Source: Candidatus Pseudobacter hemicellulosilyticus (GTDB taxonomy: Bacteria > Bacteroidota > Bacteroidia > Chitinophagales > Chitinophagaceae). Taken from it: 64,000 nucleotides of DNA. The stretch spans positions 4,588,001 through 4,652,000 of the forward strand of contig CP119311.1 in NCBI GenBank assembly GCA_029202545.1. The letters run 5' to 3'. This document shows positions 28,146-37,300 of the stretch, in pieces. How positions within the stretch are numbered: position 1 is the first letter of the stretch; every line of letters starts with the position of its first letter. Below the pieces are notes generated by a model. It was not told the origin of the DNA. It saw only the letters and a list, made by a program, of their open reading frames with translations, and did not search any database. A program made the translations under genes and the position numbers.

Positions 28146-28481
28146 ATGCTTCTATCAATTGATACTATAAGAGAACTGATTCAATGGTGGGAAAGAAGGA
28201 GATTAAGATATAACTTATTCCTGGGGTTTTCGGGAGTTGTGTTGCTTTTTTTCATCTGGATCTTAGACAAAACAGCCATAAATATATTCTTAATGCCGTT
28301 ACTCATCGCTTACATAGTAGCGATGAATATCGGTTACTGTCTGCTGTGGTTATTGTTGATCTTATTGAAGAAAAGATATTCGATCGATTTGTATAACTAT
28401 AGTTTTTTCTTTTTTGAATGTTTTACAATGATTTCCATAATGATAAATATTTTTTTTGCCGTAGATATTGTTTGTATGTGA
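28146..28481 (+). CDS. Small membrane protein, possible immunity protein
   Basis: 111 residues with three predicted membrane helices (YNLFLGFSGVVLLFFIWILD; IFLMPLLIAYIVAMNIGY running into CLLWLLLILL; and FFFFECFTMISIMINIFFAV). No family recognised. The AT-rich gene lies between two RHS fragments, the usual place for immunity genes of displaced RHS toxin tips; small multi-helix membrane proteins are common immunity proteins to pore-forming or inner-membrane toxins. That role is inference from position only. Confidence 0.5.
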   Translation: MLLSIDTIRELIQWWERRRLRYNLFLGFSGVVLLFFIWILDKTAINIFLMPLLIAYIVAMNIGYCLLWLLLILLKKRYSIDLYNYSFFFFECFTMISIMINIFFAVDIVCM

Positions 28482-28632
28482 AGCACAGAACGGTACCAGA
28501 CCGGTGAATGGGTGTCCTACAATTATCTGTATCCATAGAAGTATAGTACAGTCCATGCCTGCTCCGGATTATTTCTTTCAGTTGAAAAAGAAAAGCGGCT
28601 ATCTTAGGGCTTCGGGAGTTCTTTGAATATAG

Positions 28633-28752
28633 CCAAAAGCTGGTGGGTGGCTTGATTGCGGTCAAGGGAAAAACGGTGTGAGAGCGTGTCGTTATGGATT
28701 CAATGGGAAAGAGAATGATAATGAGGTGAAGGGAGAGGGTAATCAGCAGTAA
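28633..28752 (+). pseudogene. RHS core fragment
   Basis: A 39-codon open stretch between stop codons containing RYGFNGKENDNEVKGEGNQQ, the start of the Bacteroidota RHS-associated core domain, and then a stop where the family continues with DYGMRxYDPRLGR. It has no usable start. A relic of an RHS C-terminus. Confidence 0.75.
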
Positions 28753-28848
28753 AGAAATTCATTCTTTTGGGATATGAAAGTAGGTTGGTTGAAGGTCGCA
28801 GTTGAATGAATAATAGGTAAAGTTATAAGAATTAATGTTTGGTATAGA

Positions 28849-29244
28849 ATGAGAATAAAAGGAGAATATATAGGGCTTTTTTCCCTTGTCGTTGCTTGTA
28901 TTTTTCTTTTGATTAGAGGGGGCAATGAAAAAAGAAATTTAAAAAATAGGGGCGTCTATGTTGTTGGGGAACTTAAAGAAGTTTCTTTGGGGAGCGATAA
29001 TGGATGGGTTTATAAATATGAGTATAGTTACTTAAAAAGAAAGTATATAAAAAAATTCCAAGGTCCCATTGATAAGGCAATTGTTTCAGATAGTATTTTA
29101 TTCTTTATTGTATTGCCAGAAGATCCATCAATTTGCCGGCAGGTTGATAATATTAAAGTTCCCCCATGTTTAAAAGGCATAAGCTTTAAGGATAGCTCGT
29201 GGAAGAATCTACCTTTAGATATTTGTGTTGATAAGAATAAATAG
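28849..29244 (+). CDS. Hypothetical membrane-anchored protein
   Basis: 131 residues, AT-rich. One N-terminal helix (GLFSLVVACIFLLIRGG) is followed by a soluble domain with beta-type segments (GVYVVGELKEVSLGSDNGW, YKYEYSYLKRKYIKKF). The layout resembles DUF3592-like or immunity-type single-pass proteins, but no family is recognised with certainty. The stop is 32 bp before the next ORF's start at 29279, so the two are probably co-transcribed. Position inside the RHS fragment array makes an immunity role possible. Confidence 0.55.
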   Translation: MRIKGEYIGLFSLVVACIFLLIRGGNEKRNLKNRGVYVVGELKEVSLGSDNGWVYKYEYSYLKRKYIKKFQGPIDKAIVSDSILFFIVLPEDPSICRQVDNIKVPPCLKGISFKDSSWKNLPLDICVDKNK

Positions 29245-29278
29245 TCTACAATGCCAAGAACTCATAAATATTGGTCCT

Positions 29279-29716
29279 ATGAAAAAAGTGTTTTTAATTA
29301 GTTCCCTTTTTCTGTTTTGGGCCTGTTCTTCAAGGTTTGAGTTGAAATATCTTAAACATAAAGAAAGTTACAATCAAGCTTTAATATGCTTACTTCAGAA
29401 ATATAATATTGTTTTTCCGACAGGGTTAGACTCAGTGGCGACTATCGAACAAAAGGATTTAGCAAAGTTTAGTTTATGCTCATCTTTGGATACATTATTT
29501 GCCGGTGATTCTTTACTGTATATTGATATGGAAAGAGATAGTACTGTTGCTTTTTGTTCAAACTTTCATGGGGGCATGTTTTCTAAACAATCTATTATTG
29601 TTTTTCTGACTGATGAGAGTAAGTTGAGTAAGAAGCTTACTCGAAACGTACAATTTAAGCGTAAATATTCTAATGGATGGTTTGAATTGGAGCGAATAGT
29701 AAGTCTTGCAGATTGA
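29279..29716 (+). CDS. Hypothetical lipoprotein
   Basis: 145 residues from the ATG at 29279 (MKKVFLISSLFLFWACSS), which gives a signal peptide with lipobox FWAC; the frame extends 18 codons further without signal character. The mature part has no recognised domain. It overlaps the following RHS fragment by a few bases. It is AT-rich like its neighbours and unlike the flanking chromosome. A periplasmic or outer-membrane immunity lipoprotein is conceivable but unproven. Confidence 0.6.
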   Translation: MKKVFLISSLFLFWACSSRFELKYLKHKESYNQALICLLQKYNIVFPTGLDSVATIEQKDLAKFSLCSSLDTLFAGDSLLYIDMERDSTVAFCSNFHGGMFSKQSIIVFLTDESKLSKKLTRNVQFKRKYSNGWFELERIVSLAD

Positions 29717-30017
29717 CGGGAAATGTGCTGGCCATTGTATCGTACAGAAAAAATATTTCTTTGGTACGGGTGGCAAGTCGGAGTACTTCCAGGCCGATCT
29801 TCTGACTGTCCAGGATTACTATCCTTTCGGCATGCTGATGCTCGACAGGATCATTGGCGGCGGGACAAATACACCTTGCGTAGTGGTGGATGGCGCCACA
29901 ACAGTCAACGATCACCAGCTGTCTGTCAAACTGGAGCTGAGTAAGGGAGAGGGACAACCAAAGATGTTGTTCCTGATTATCAAAATGCGATTAAAGCGTC
30001 AACTCAGCAATAAATAA
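29706..30017 (+). pseudogene. RHS fragment
   Basis: Contains FQADLLTVQDYYPFGMLM, the conserved Bacteroidota RHS segment (usually SATDYYPFGMLMPGR) that precedes the core domain. After it the sequence no longer follows the RHS pattern. There is no real start and no core. A third relic in the array. Confidence 0.7.
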
Positions 30018-30039
30018 AGTCCTGGATGTAGAGCTGGGA

Positions 30040-30357
30040 CTATTTTTTTAATAGAAAGGTGGTGTTTACTTCGTCAATTGATATTAATTGTTCTGTATAC
30101 TGTAATGCCTCACAAAGACATTTTATTGTAGCGTAAGCGACGATGCTACAGGACGAATCGCCTATCATGGTGTGAATGTTTTTAACTGTAATGGATAGTC
30201 CTGGAGTATTGGCATGACTATAGTGTTCGTAGAAACAATTTATACCAAATTCAATTGCAGAGTTCCACTTTGGATCATCAATAGAATTGTCAAAATTTAT
30301 CTCCAAATTAGTACTTCTTTTAATGATACCCAGTTCAATTGAACAGTAGAATCCCAC
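30040..30357 (-). CDS. Hypothetical protein, minus strand within RHS island
   Basis: 105 residues from a GTG at 30357. The frame stays open for about 15 codons upstream with no ATG, so the gene may start at GTG or may have lost its 5' end. The composition is protein-like (GIIKRSTNLEINFDNSIDD, NHIND upstream). It is the only gene of the island on the minus strand. No domain recognised; cytoplasmic, no signal peptide. Confidence 0.45.
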   Translation of the reverse strand: MGFYCSIELGIIKRSTNLEINFDNSIDDPKWNSAIEFGINCFYEHYSHANTPGLSITVKNIHTMIGDSSCSIVAYATIKCLCEALQYTEQLISIDEVNTTFLLKK

Positions 30358-30628
30358 ATCATTGATGTGATTTTTATTTTGAAGGAAGCGGTGGCCATCG
30401 TATTAAGTTATTAGTAATAAACTTTTACCTAAACTCATATCCGTAGTATTTACTTCGTTGAAATAAGTTGGTTGGTAAAGATAGGAACCGGATATGTAGT
30501 AAAAAATACTGAAAAGTTTTTTAAAACAACTGAATGCTTATTTGTGAACCTTATTAACATAAACAGCTGATATAAGCCATCTCAATAAATATTATATTTG
30601 GAATTTTTTTTTCAATAAGCGATAATAA

Positions 30629-30804
30629 ATGACACTTGCTGAATTGAGCAAGAAGCTGATGGTAGCGAAAATCAAGTATACGTACAATTTGAATGAGTAA
30701 CTGGCTGTTACAATAACAATGGGGCCATTCTTGAGATAAATTTAATAAAGGGAGAAAAATCTGCCACAGTTGTTGCTATTCAGCCTAATTCAACAACTTT
30801 TTAA
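30629..30804 (+). pseudogene. Frameshifted small ORF, possible toxin-tip relic
   Basis: MTLAELSKKLMVAKIKYTYN opens at 30629 and stops at 30700. A second frame opens at once (CYNNNGAILEINLIKGEKSA ... NSTTF) and ends at 30804. The two read like one about 57-residue protein broken by a frameshift near 30690-30700. It ends 9 bp before the immunity-like gene at 30814, the spacing expected for toxin tip then immunity. Confidence 0.35.
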
Positions 30805-30813
30805 AAAAATATT

Positions 30814-31119
30814 ATGACAGAAAATGAAAAAAAGTTCTCCTTGTATTTAGTGGTTTTAAGGTTTTTGGTTTATAAGGTAACAAGTAATCTTAATCGAATC
30901 TACCTTGATGTAGATCTGCCTTTAAAAAAGATGGTATTGACTGCTTTTTATAATGAAGATCCTTCGGAATTAGAATTAGAACTATTCGATGATATTGTTA
31001 CAAATAGTAATGCTCACATCCCTGATTTTTATATTAATTCGGAAATTCAACTCCGAAAGCATCTTGACAGTAATGCGAAGTATGATTTTATAATATTCGC
31101 TACTTATGAAAATGATTGA
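30814..31119 (+). CDS. Small acidic protein, candidate immunity protein
   Basis: 101 residues, acidic, no signal peptide. Segments such as RIYLDVDLPLKKMVLTAFYN and ELELELFDDIVTNSNAHIPD look like the compact alpha/beta immunity proteins found beside polymorphic toxins; I do not name a family. It sits directly after the frameshifted relic and 14 bp before the RHS core fragment at 31134. This is the usual order toxin tip, immunity gene, next displaced RHS cassette. Confidence 0.55.
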   Translation: MTENEKKFSLYLVVLRFLVYKVTSNLNRIYLDVDLPLKKMVLTAFYNEDPSELELELFDDIVTNSNAHIPDFYINSEIQLRKHLDSNAKYDFIIFATYEND

Positions 31120-31133
31120 ATAATTAAGTTTGA

Positions 31134-31491
31134 GTGAATGCGTACCTGTATGGGTTTAATGGACAGGAGATGAGCAATGAAATTAAAGGCTTTGGCAATA
31201 GCTATACGGCTGAGTTCTGGGAGTATGATCCGAGGATTGGCAGGAGATGGAATATTGATCCTGTAATAAAAGTGTATGAAAGTCCATTTAGTGCATTCTC
31301 TGGAAACCCTATATGGTTGATTGATCCTAACGGTAAAGATACTGTGTTGTATAGTTGGAGCACAGGTCTTAAGCTTGGATACCATACTAAGGCTGGAGGA
31401 GACAAGCGAAATATTATTTATGTGGTGAACGATATGGCTAAAGGGTATGATAAAAACAATCCATGGAAGACTGCGGAAATTTTGAAGTATA
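31134..31491 (+). pseudogene. RHS core domain with truncated toxin tip
   Basis: Best-preserved RHS piece. The core has YGFNGQEMSNEIKGFGNSYT, EYDPRIGRRWNIDP, and SPFSAFSGNPIWLIDPNGKD, which normally marks the end of the RHS shell. A toxin tip of about 50 residues follows (VLYSWSTGLKLGYHTKAGGD ...) and is cut at 31491/31492 by the IS end; the last residues IILP and the stop at 31503-31505 are IS-encoded. The N-terminal shell is missing. Confidence 0.8.
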
Positions 31492-31540
31492 TAATACTCC
31501 CCTGATTTAAGACCACCAGGCTGGATATTTAAGTTATAAA

Positions 31541-32404
31541 TCAAGCAGCTTGCTGCAAAGATCTTTGATATCGTTCATTGGGTGTTTCACAGGTGGTATG
31601 ATGAATTTTGTCATGATAGTAGCCGATATGGTTTTGAACTCCTTCTAACAGTTCAAAACCATCTTCGGCGGGATTTAAGTAGACATAATCGTATTTCAAG
31701 GATTTCCAGAAACGTTCAATCCACACATTATCGAGGGCTCTCCCTTTCCCATCCATAGATGCAAGTATTTGTTCCCCCTCGAGATACTGTGTCCATACGG
31801 CACTGGTATATTGACAACCCTGATCAGAATTGATGATCTCTGGCTTGCCATGTTGGAGTATTGCGTCTTGCAGTACTTCTTTACACCAGGTGGCTGCTAA
31901 AGAGTTACTGATGCCCCATCCAACAATCCGGCGGCTGTATATATCCATGATCGCCGTCAGATACATAAATCCTGTACGCATTGGGATATAAGTGATGTCG
32001 GTCGACCAAACTTGATTGGCACGGGTAATCTTCATCCCTTTGAGCAAATACGGTTTTATAAACTGCTTCAATCCTTGCTTCGTCAGATTCTTTCGGCGGT
32101 AAATAGTCTGGCGTCCCATTATTTTCAACAAGCGCCTGATCCGCTTGGGGCCAACCTGGTAGCCTTTGTTGCGAAAATAGTAAACCAGCGATACTACACC
32201 TTCCGTTGGATGCATAGTCAGGTGCTTATCCATGATCTCCATCATCTTAATGTTCTCCGGCTTCTCTCCAATAGGTTTATAATACAGTGTACTGCGGTTT
32301 ACTGTAAGCAATTCACACTGCCGGCGAACAGATATTTGCTTGGTACGTGGATTGACAAGGCTGGCCCGATCGGCTACCCCCCAAGTTTCTTGAAGCTTTT
32401 TTTT
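31541..32404 (-). CDS. IS3-family transposase OrfB (DDE catalytic part)
   Basis: The orfB frame runs from the slippery A-run to 31541; an internal ATG is at 32311. The frame upstream of that ATG encodes LQETWGVADRASL and SVRRQCELLTVNRSTLYYK, the normal OrfB N-terminus, so the functional product is an OrfAB fusion made by -1 frameshifting. After an HTH_21-like region comes the rve integrase core. Counting from the ATG, Asp105 (WSTDITYIP), Asp163 (NSDQGCQYTS) and Glu199 (NVWIERFWKSLKYDYV) form D-D-35-E. All catalytic residues are intact, so the element may still move. Confidence 0.93.
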   Translation of the reverse strand, partial: KKKLQETWGVADRASLVNPRTKQISVRRQCELLTVNRSTLYYKPIGEKPENIKMMEIMDKHLTMHPTEGVVSLVYYFRNKGYQVGPKRIRRLLKIMGRQTIYRRKNLTKQGLKQFIKPYLLKGMKITRANQVWSTDITYIPMRTGFMYLTAIMDIYSRRIVGWGISNSLAATWCKEVLQDAILQHGKPEIINSDQGCQYTSAVWTQYLEGEQILASMDGKGRALDNVWIERFWKSLKYDYVYLNPAEDGFELLEGVQNHIGYYHDKIHHTTCETPNERYQRSLQQAA

Positions 32405-32664
32405 AAGAACTCATTCTCTACCTTGAGCTGCCCGATTTGGGCATATAACTCCTGGGTATCTACGGAGGGCTCCTCTGTCTTATCAGGCTTTTCAAAGGCC
32501 GCACTCATATTAGCCAAGAATTCGGCCTTCCAGCGTGCGATAATAACCTGGTTCACCTCGTATTTTGTGGCCAGCTCTGCGAGCGTAACCTGCCCCTTAA
32601 TTGCTTCCAGAGCCACTTTGGCTTTGAAGGAAGGACTGAATTTTCTTCGTGTTTGCTTTTTCAT
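32374..32664 (-). CDS. IS3-family transposase OrfA (HTH part)
   Basis: 96-residue helix-turn-helix protein of the IS3/IS911 OrfA type: RRKFSPSFKAKVALEAIKGQ, then LAELATKYEVNQVIIARWKA as the HTH, and a leucine-rich coiled-coil tail (LYAQIGQLKVENEFLKKSFK). Near its end the minus-strand A8 run (32404-32397) provides the slip site into orfB. It binds the IS ends and is the N-terminal part of the OrfAB transposase. Confidence 0.93.
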   Translation of the reverse strand: MKKQTRRKFSPSFKAKVALEAIKGQVTLAELATKYEVNQVIIARWKAEFLANMSAAFEKPDKTEEPSVDTQELYAQIGQLKVENEFLKKSFKKLGG

Positions 32665-32725
32665 TCGAGCTTGTTAAATTACTGAATATTTTTAACTAAG
32701 CCCGTGGTCCGATTTTAAGGGAGTA

Positions 32726-33373
32726 TTATACTTTCACTTTTTCACGGATCAGCTGCAGTAAGACAAAACTACCGATAATAGAATTTTCCGCTTTATCCAG
32801 GAAGGAGGGACGATGACCTCCGGCTTCAAAGCCGGCAGCAATGATCATATCCACACCGGCATTTTCAAGGAAGATGGCTTCGTCCAGGGTGGTGGCGGCG
32901 CCCACCAGCAGGATGCCGCGCCTGCGACAATCCTCCATCACGGTACTGGGAGGCACGCCGAACAGGAAGCTGAAGACCTTGGGCCGGATATCCAGCACGG
33001 CCTGTAGCTGGTTCCCGAACCGCGATTGAAAAGGAGCTGGTTTGGCAGGAAGCGGTATGCCCGCTTCTTCAAAATAAGGTTTGAACAGCTGTGCCGCCTG
33101 CTCATATTGCTGGTCCGTGACAGCGCCATCCGGCGCATCTGTATCCGATACCCAGAGATTGAGGTTATAGGGCTTATCAGTGAGCTGCCGGATCTGTTGA
33201 TCGGCAGCAATGATCTCCGCTGCATTGAGCGTATATGCGCCATAACCGCCAAGACCGCCGGCATTGGAAACGGCAGCGGTCAGCTGCGGGGTGGAGAATC
33301 CTCCGCCGAATGGACCCAGCAGGATCGGGTATTGAATGCCCAGCTGTTGAACAATTGCCTCCTTACGCCACAT
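32726..33373 (-). pseudogene. Nitronate monooxygenase, C-terminally truncated by the IS
   Basis: The N-terminal 215 residues of an FMN-dependent nitronate monooxygenase (2-nitropropane dioxygenase family; full proteins are 320-370 residues). Visible are the start QLGIQYPILLGPFGGGFSTP, the GGLGGYGAY loop, and the catalytic His in AGGHRPSFLD. The frame then stops at REKVKV, where the family continues with PVIAAGGIADG, the FMN-phosphate site. The TAA stop is made of IS end bases. Without the second half of the TIM barrel the protein should be inactive. It is downstream of the DMT gene (11-bp gap). Confidence 0.85.
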
Positions 33374-33384
33374 ATCAAAAGAAT

Positions 33385-33828
33385 TTAAAATTTTCGGATA
33401 ATGATCACGCCGGCTATCACCAGCAGTACCCCCAGTATCTTCATGAAGTTGATGGGCTGCGGGGCCGCCACCAGGATATTGAAATGCTCCAGCAGCAGGG
33501 AGATGACCATCTGTCCCGCCACTACCAGGCCAAAGGTCAGTCCCGGGCCCAGGCGCGGGAAGGCCAGTACAATCACCGTTACATAAAAAGCACCCAGCAG
33601 GCCGCCTGTCCAGGCAATGGCCGGCGCAGTTTTGATACCGGCCCAGGAAATGGATTGACGGGTGAGCAGGATATAAAAGATCAGTCCCAGGGCGCCCACC
33701 ACAAAAGAAAGCAGGGAAGCCGCCACAGCGTTCTCCGCTGCTTTGCCCATTCTTGTATTGAGGCCGGCCTGAATAGGTAAAAATGCGCCCGACAGCAATG
33801 CCAGGAAGATCCAGATTAGTTTACTCAT
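33385..33828 (-). CDS. DMT-superfamily (DUF606-like) membrane transporter
   Basis: 147 residues from the ATG at 33828 (MSKLIWIFLALLSGAFLPIQ); the open frame further upstream has no membrane or signal character. Five predicted helices (LIWIFLALLSGAFLPI; VAASLLSFVVGALGLIFYIL; AIAWTGGLLGAFYVTVIVLA; LTFGLVVAGQMVISLLLEHF; MKILGVLLVIAGVIII) match the short DUF606/EamA-like family, which acts as dimers. Substrate is unknown. It is followed after 11 bp by the truncated nitronate monooxygenase, so the two formed an operon. Confidence 0.85.
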   Translation of the reverse strand: MSKLIWIFLALLSGAFLPIQAGLNTRMGKAAENAVAASLLSFVVGALGLIFYILLTRQSISWAGIKTAPAIAWTGGLLGAFYVTVIVLAFPRLGPGLTFGLVVAGQMVISLLLEHFNILVAAPQPINFMKILGVLLVIAGVIIIRKF

Positions 33829-34300
33829 TGGTAGTAGATCAATAAAGGGTGAACCTGTGGCCAGATGCCACAGCAGGTTCAAATGTAGCCACAAATTCTC
33901 ACAATGCTTTTCGATGGTTCTTCCCAAACTTCCTGGGGAAATAAGCCATGCTGGTCATGAAATATGGCGCAACTTTGATGGCTGATATAACCCTGCCGCC
34001 TACAGGATATACAACTACAGCGGGTTGTTGAAAGCGCCGAACCATAACCGCAATTGCCTGGACATGTCAATAAAGAAACTGATAGCTATTGCTATCCGGA
34101 ATTTTGCTAAGACCAGCTCCCTGAAACTGTTCTTTCCTTCCATTTTTTGTCCTTCAGCTGAGCCCGAACCGGTTACGCAAACCTTGCCGGGAACGATTGC
34201 GTAAATAAACCTGACCGGTGGTCTGCCGGTTTCCCCGAAAAAGCTATAGCATTACGTTGCCAATAAATCAAATGCTGCCACTTTTTTAACTGCTTGCTGT
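33829..34300. other. Intergenic region upstream of the pectin locus
   Basis: 472 bp between divergent genes with no convincing coding frame. It holds the dyad described separately at 34173-34204 and AT-richer sequence just before susC, with TACGTTGC near 34253-34260 as a weak TAnnTTTG-like box. Confidence 0.4.
34173..34204. promoter_or_regulatory. Dyad operator candidate before the pectin-locus susC
   Basis: TTACGCAA-N16-TTGCGTAA, perfect 8-bp arms. It ends 96 bp before the susC ATG. Arm sequence and symmetry suit a dimeric regulator. No regulator gene is adjacent, so control must be in trans. Confidence 0.5.
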
Positions 34301-37300
34301 ATGAAAAAAGGATTATTGTCTTTTCTTGTGCTCTTTCTGTACATGCTGAGCGCTTACGGCCAGACCCGTAAGATTTCTGGTAAAATTGCCGACGGAGATG
34401 GATTACCACTCAGCGGCGTATCGGTATCGGTGAAAGGGAAAGCCTCCGGCACCCAATCCGGTCCTGATGGGAGTTTTACCCTGACCCTCGACGGGGATAC
34501 AACTGCCATCCTGATCTTCAGCCATACCGGCTACCAGACCCTCGAAGAGCCCACCGGTAAAAGGACCAGCTTCAACATTACCCTTTTAAAGAATCTTTCT
34601 ACACTGGACGATGTGATCGTCATTGGTTATGGTTCTGCCCGTAAAAAAGATCTCACCGGCTCCGTAGGGACACTGGCCGGCAGGGAGATCATGAAAACAC
34701 CCGTTCCCAACGCTGCCGAAGCCCTGACCGGACGCGTAGCCGGCGTACAGGTCACTACTACGGAAGGTTCGCCGGATGCGGATATCAAGATCCGGTTTCG
34801 GGGCGGCGGCTCTATCTCCCAGGATAACTCGCCCCTTTATATCGTGGACGGGTTCCCGGTGTCTTCTATCAACAATATCGCCGCTTCAGATATTGAGACC
34901 ATGACCTTTCTCAAAGACGCCGCCTCCACCGCCATTTATGGTTCCCGCGCCGCCAACGGGGTGATCCTCATCACCACCAAGGAAGGCAAGGCCGGAAAAA
35001 TGGTGGTCACCGGTAATTTCTACGCCGGATCCCGCCAGATCAGCAAAGTACTGGATGTAATGAGCCCCTATGAATTTGTGAAGTACCAGTATGAGATTGA
35101 TCAGACCAGCACCTTCCAGAACTACTATGGTAAGTTCCAGGACCTGGACATTTACAAGTCTATGGATGGTACTGACTGGCAGAAAGAAGTTTTTGGACGA
35201 ACCGCCCTGCAGCAGTACTACAATATCGGTGTCAGCGGCGGCTCCAAAGCCACGCGCTTTAACCTGGGCTTTACCAGGAACGATGAGGACGCTGTTATGA
35301 TCAATTCCGGTTATGAGCGGAATAACCTGATGTTCAAACTCAACTCGGAGATCAGCAAGAACCTGACATTCGATTTCAATACCCGTCTCTCCTATATGCT
35401 CATTGACGGAGCAGGGGTGAACACCGGCGCAGGCGCCAACTCACGCCTGCGCAACAGCGTAAAATATGCACCTACCCGCGGCCTCCGGGCACTGGACCAA
35501 TCCCAGCTGGATGATGATATCAACAGCCCGGAAGCGGCCAGTCTGCTCTATAACCCCGTAGAATCCGCTAACGACGAATACAAGAATCAACGCCGCCTGC
35601 AAAGCAATTTCAACGGCGGTATCACCTGGAAGATAAAGCCCTGGCTCAGCTTCCGTACAGAAGGTGGGTACGAGTTCCGCGATAACCGCACAGATATTGT
35701 CTGGGGACCCACCACCTCCAATGCCCGCCAGTATGGTGGTCAGCCCATCGGCCGCATTACCACTACCAGCGGTCAGTCCTGGCGCGTTGCCAACTTCTTC
35801 ACTATTGATAAACAGGATATCCTGCCCGGTCATAACCTCAACGTAGTACTGGGACAGGAAGCCCTCTCTACCAACGGTAAAGTGGTAGAAAACGAATCCC
35901 GCTTCTTCCCCCAGACCATGAAAGCCGATGAGGTACTGGCCAATATGGGCTTTGGTACGCCCATCCCAACGTATACTTACCAGGACCCCAAAGAACTGCT
36001 CAGTTCCTGGTTTGGACGGATCAATTATGCCATCAACAGTAAATACATGGCCACCTTCACTTTCCGTTCTGATGGTTCCAGCAAATTTGCCGAAGGCTAT
36101 CGCCGGGATTTCTTCCCCTCTACAGCCCTGGCCTGGAGAATATCTGAAGAGGAATTCCTGAAGGATATCAGCTGGCTCAACCAGTTGAAGCTCCGCGTGA
36201 GCTATGGCACCACCGGTAATAACCGTATTGGCAATGGGCTCTGGCAACTGGTGTACAATACCAACGATGAGAACAAGCCGTATATGCCCAATGAACAGGT
36301 AGCCCCTAACCTTATTCCGGGTACTTCCCTGGCTAACCCCAAACTGATCTGGGAAACCACTATCAACCGGAATGCCGGCGTGGACTTCGAATTCCTGCGC
36401 GGCCGGATCAGTGGTTCAGTGGATTATTACTGGAACACCACCAAGGACCTCCTGCTGGCAGCACCCCTGGCCGCCAGTTCCGGTTACCTGAACCAGATGC
36501 GTAATATCGGCAGCACCTCCAACAGGGGTGTGGAAATTGCCCTGAACGCAGTGCTGGTGAACAGCAAGGATTTTAACCTGAGCGCTTCATTCAATATCGC
36601 TTTCAACAAGAACAAAGTGGATGAGTTCCGCAACGGGGATGCCAGTTTCAAGACCTATACCTCCGGCTGGAACGGTACCGCACAACCATTGGAAGACTAC
36701 CTGGTGCGCGAAGGCTATCCCGTAGGCCAGATGTATGGCTACGTTACGGATGGCATGTATGGGTTTGATGATTTCACTTTCAACACTACCACCAAAACCT
36801 GGGATATCAACAGCGCCAAAGGCGTGGCCAGTAACAACGGCCTGATCAGTCCTTCTTATTTTGGTCCCGGCACGCTTAGGTTCAAGGACCTGGATGGGAA
36901 TGGGGTGATTGACCAGAATGATAAGACCATCATCGGTGATGCCAACCCCAAACATATGGGCGGCTTCAACCTGACTGCCGGCTATAAAGGCATTGATCTC
37001 TCTGCCTTCTTCAACTGGACCTACGGCAACGATATCTATAATGCCAATAAGATCGACTTTTCCAATTACCTGCTCACCAGGAAATACCAGAACCTGCTGA
37101 CAGATATGAACCTGGGCAACCGCTTCACGCTGATTGACCCGGAAACCGGGCTCAATGTAGCTTCCGGCACCAATGCCAATCCGGAAAGGTTAAAGGAGAT
37201 CAACCAGAACGCCAGTATCTGGCATCCGCTCAATACGGTAATGCCCCTGCATTCCTGGGCCATAGAAGATGGCTCTTTCCTCCGGCTGAACACCCTCACA

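Larger units (their letters stand above)
31492..32728. mobile_element. IS3-family insertion sequence, 1.24 kb
   Basis: Ends are defined by the inverted TAATACTCCC (31492-31501) and GGGAGTATTA (32719-32728). Imperfect inner matches include GACCACCAGGCT and, inverted, GACCACGGGCT. It contains orfA and orfB on the minus strand joined by a slippery A-run. No target-site duplication is visible: the left flank is an RHS fragment and the right flank a nitronate monooxygenase gene, which suggests an adjacent deletion after insertion. Confidence 0.85.

Noticed and set aside
28423..28665. 80-codon minus-strand frame within the RHS island
   Set aside because: Overlaps the membrane-protein gene and the RHS core fragment on the other strand, both better supported.
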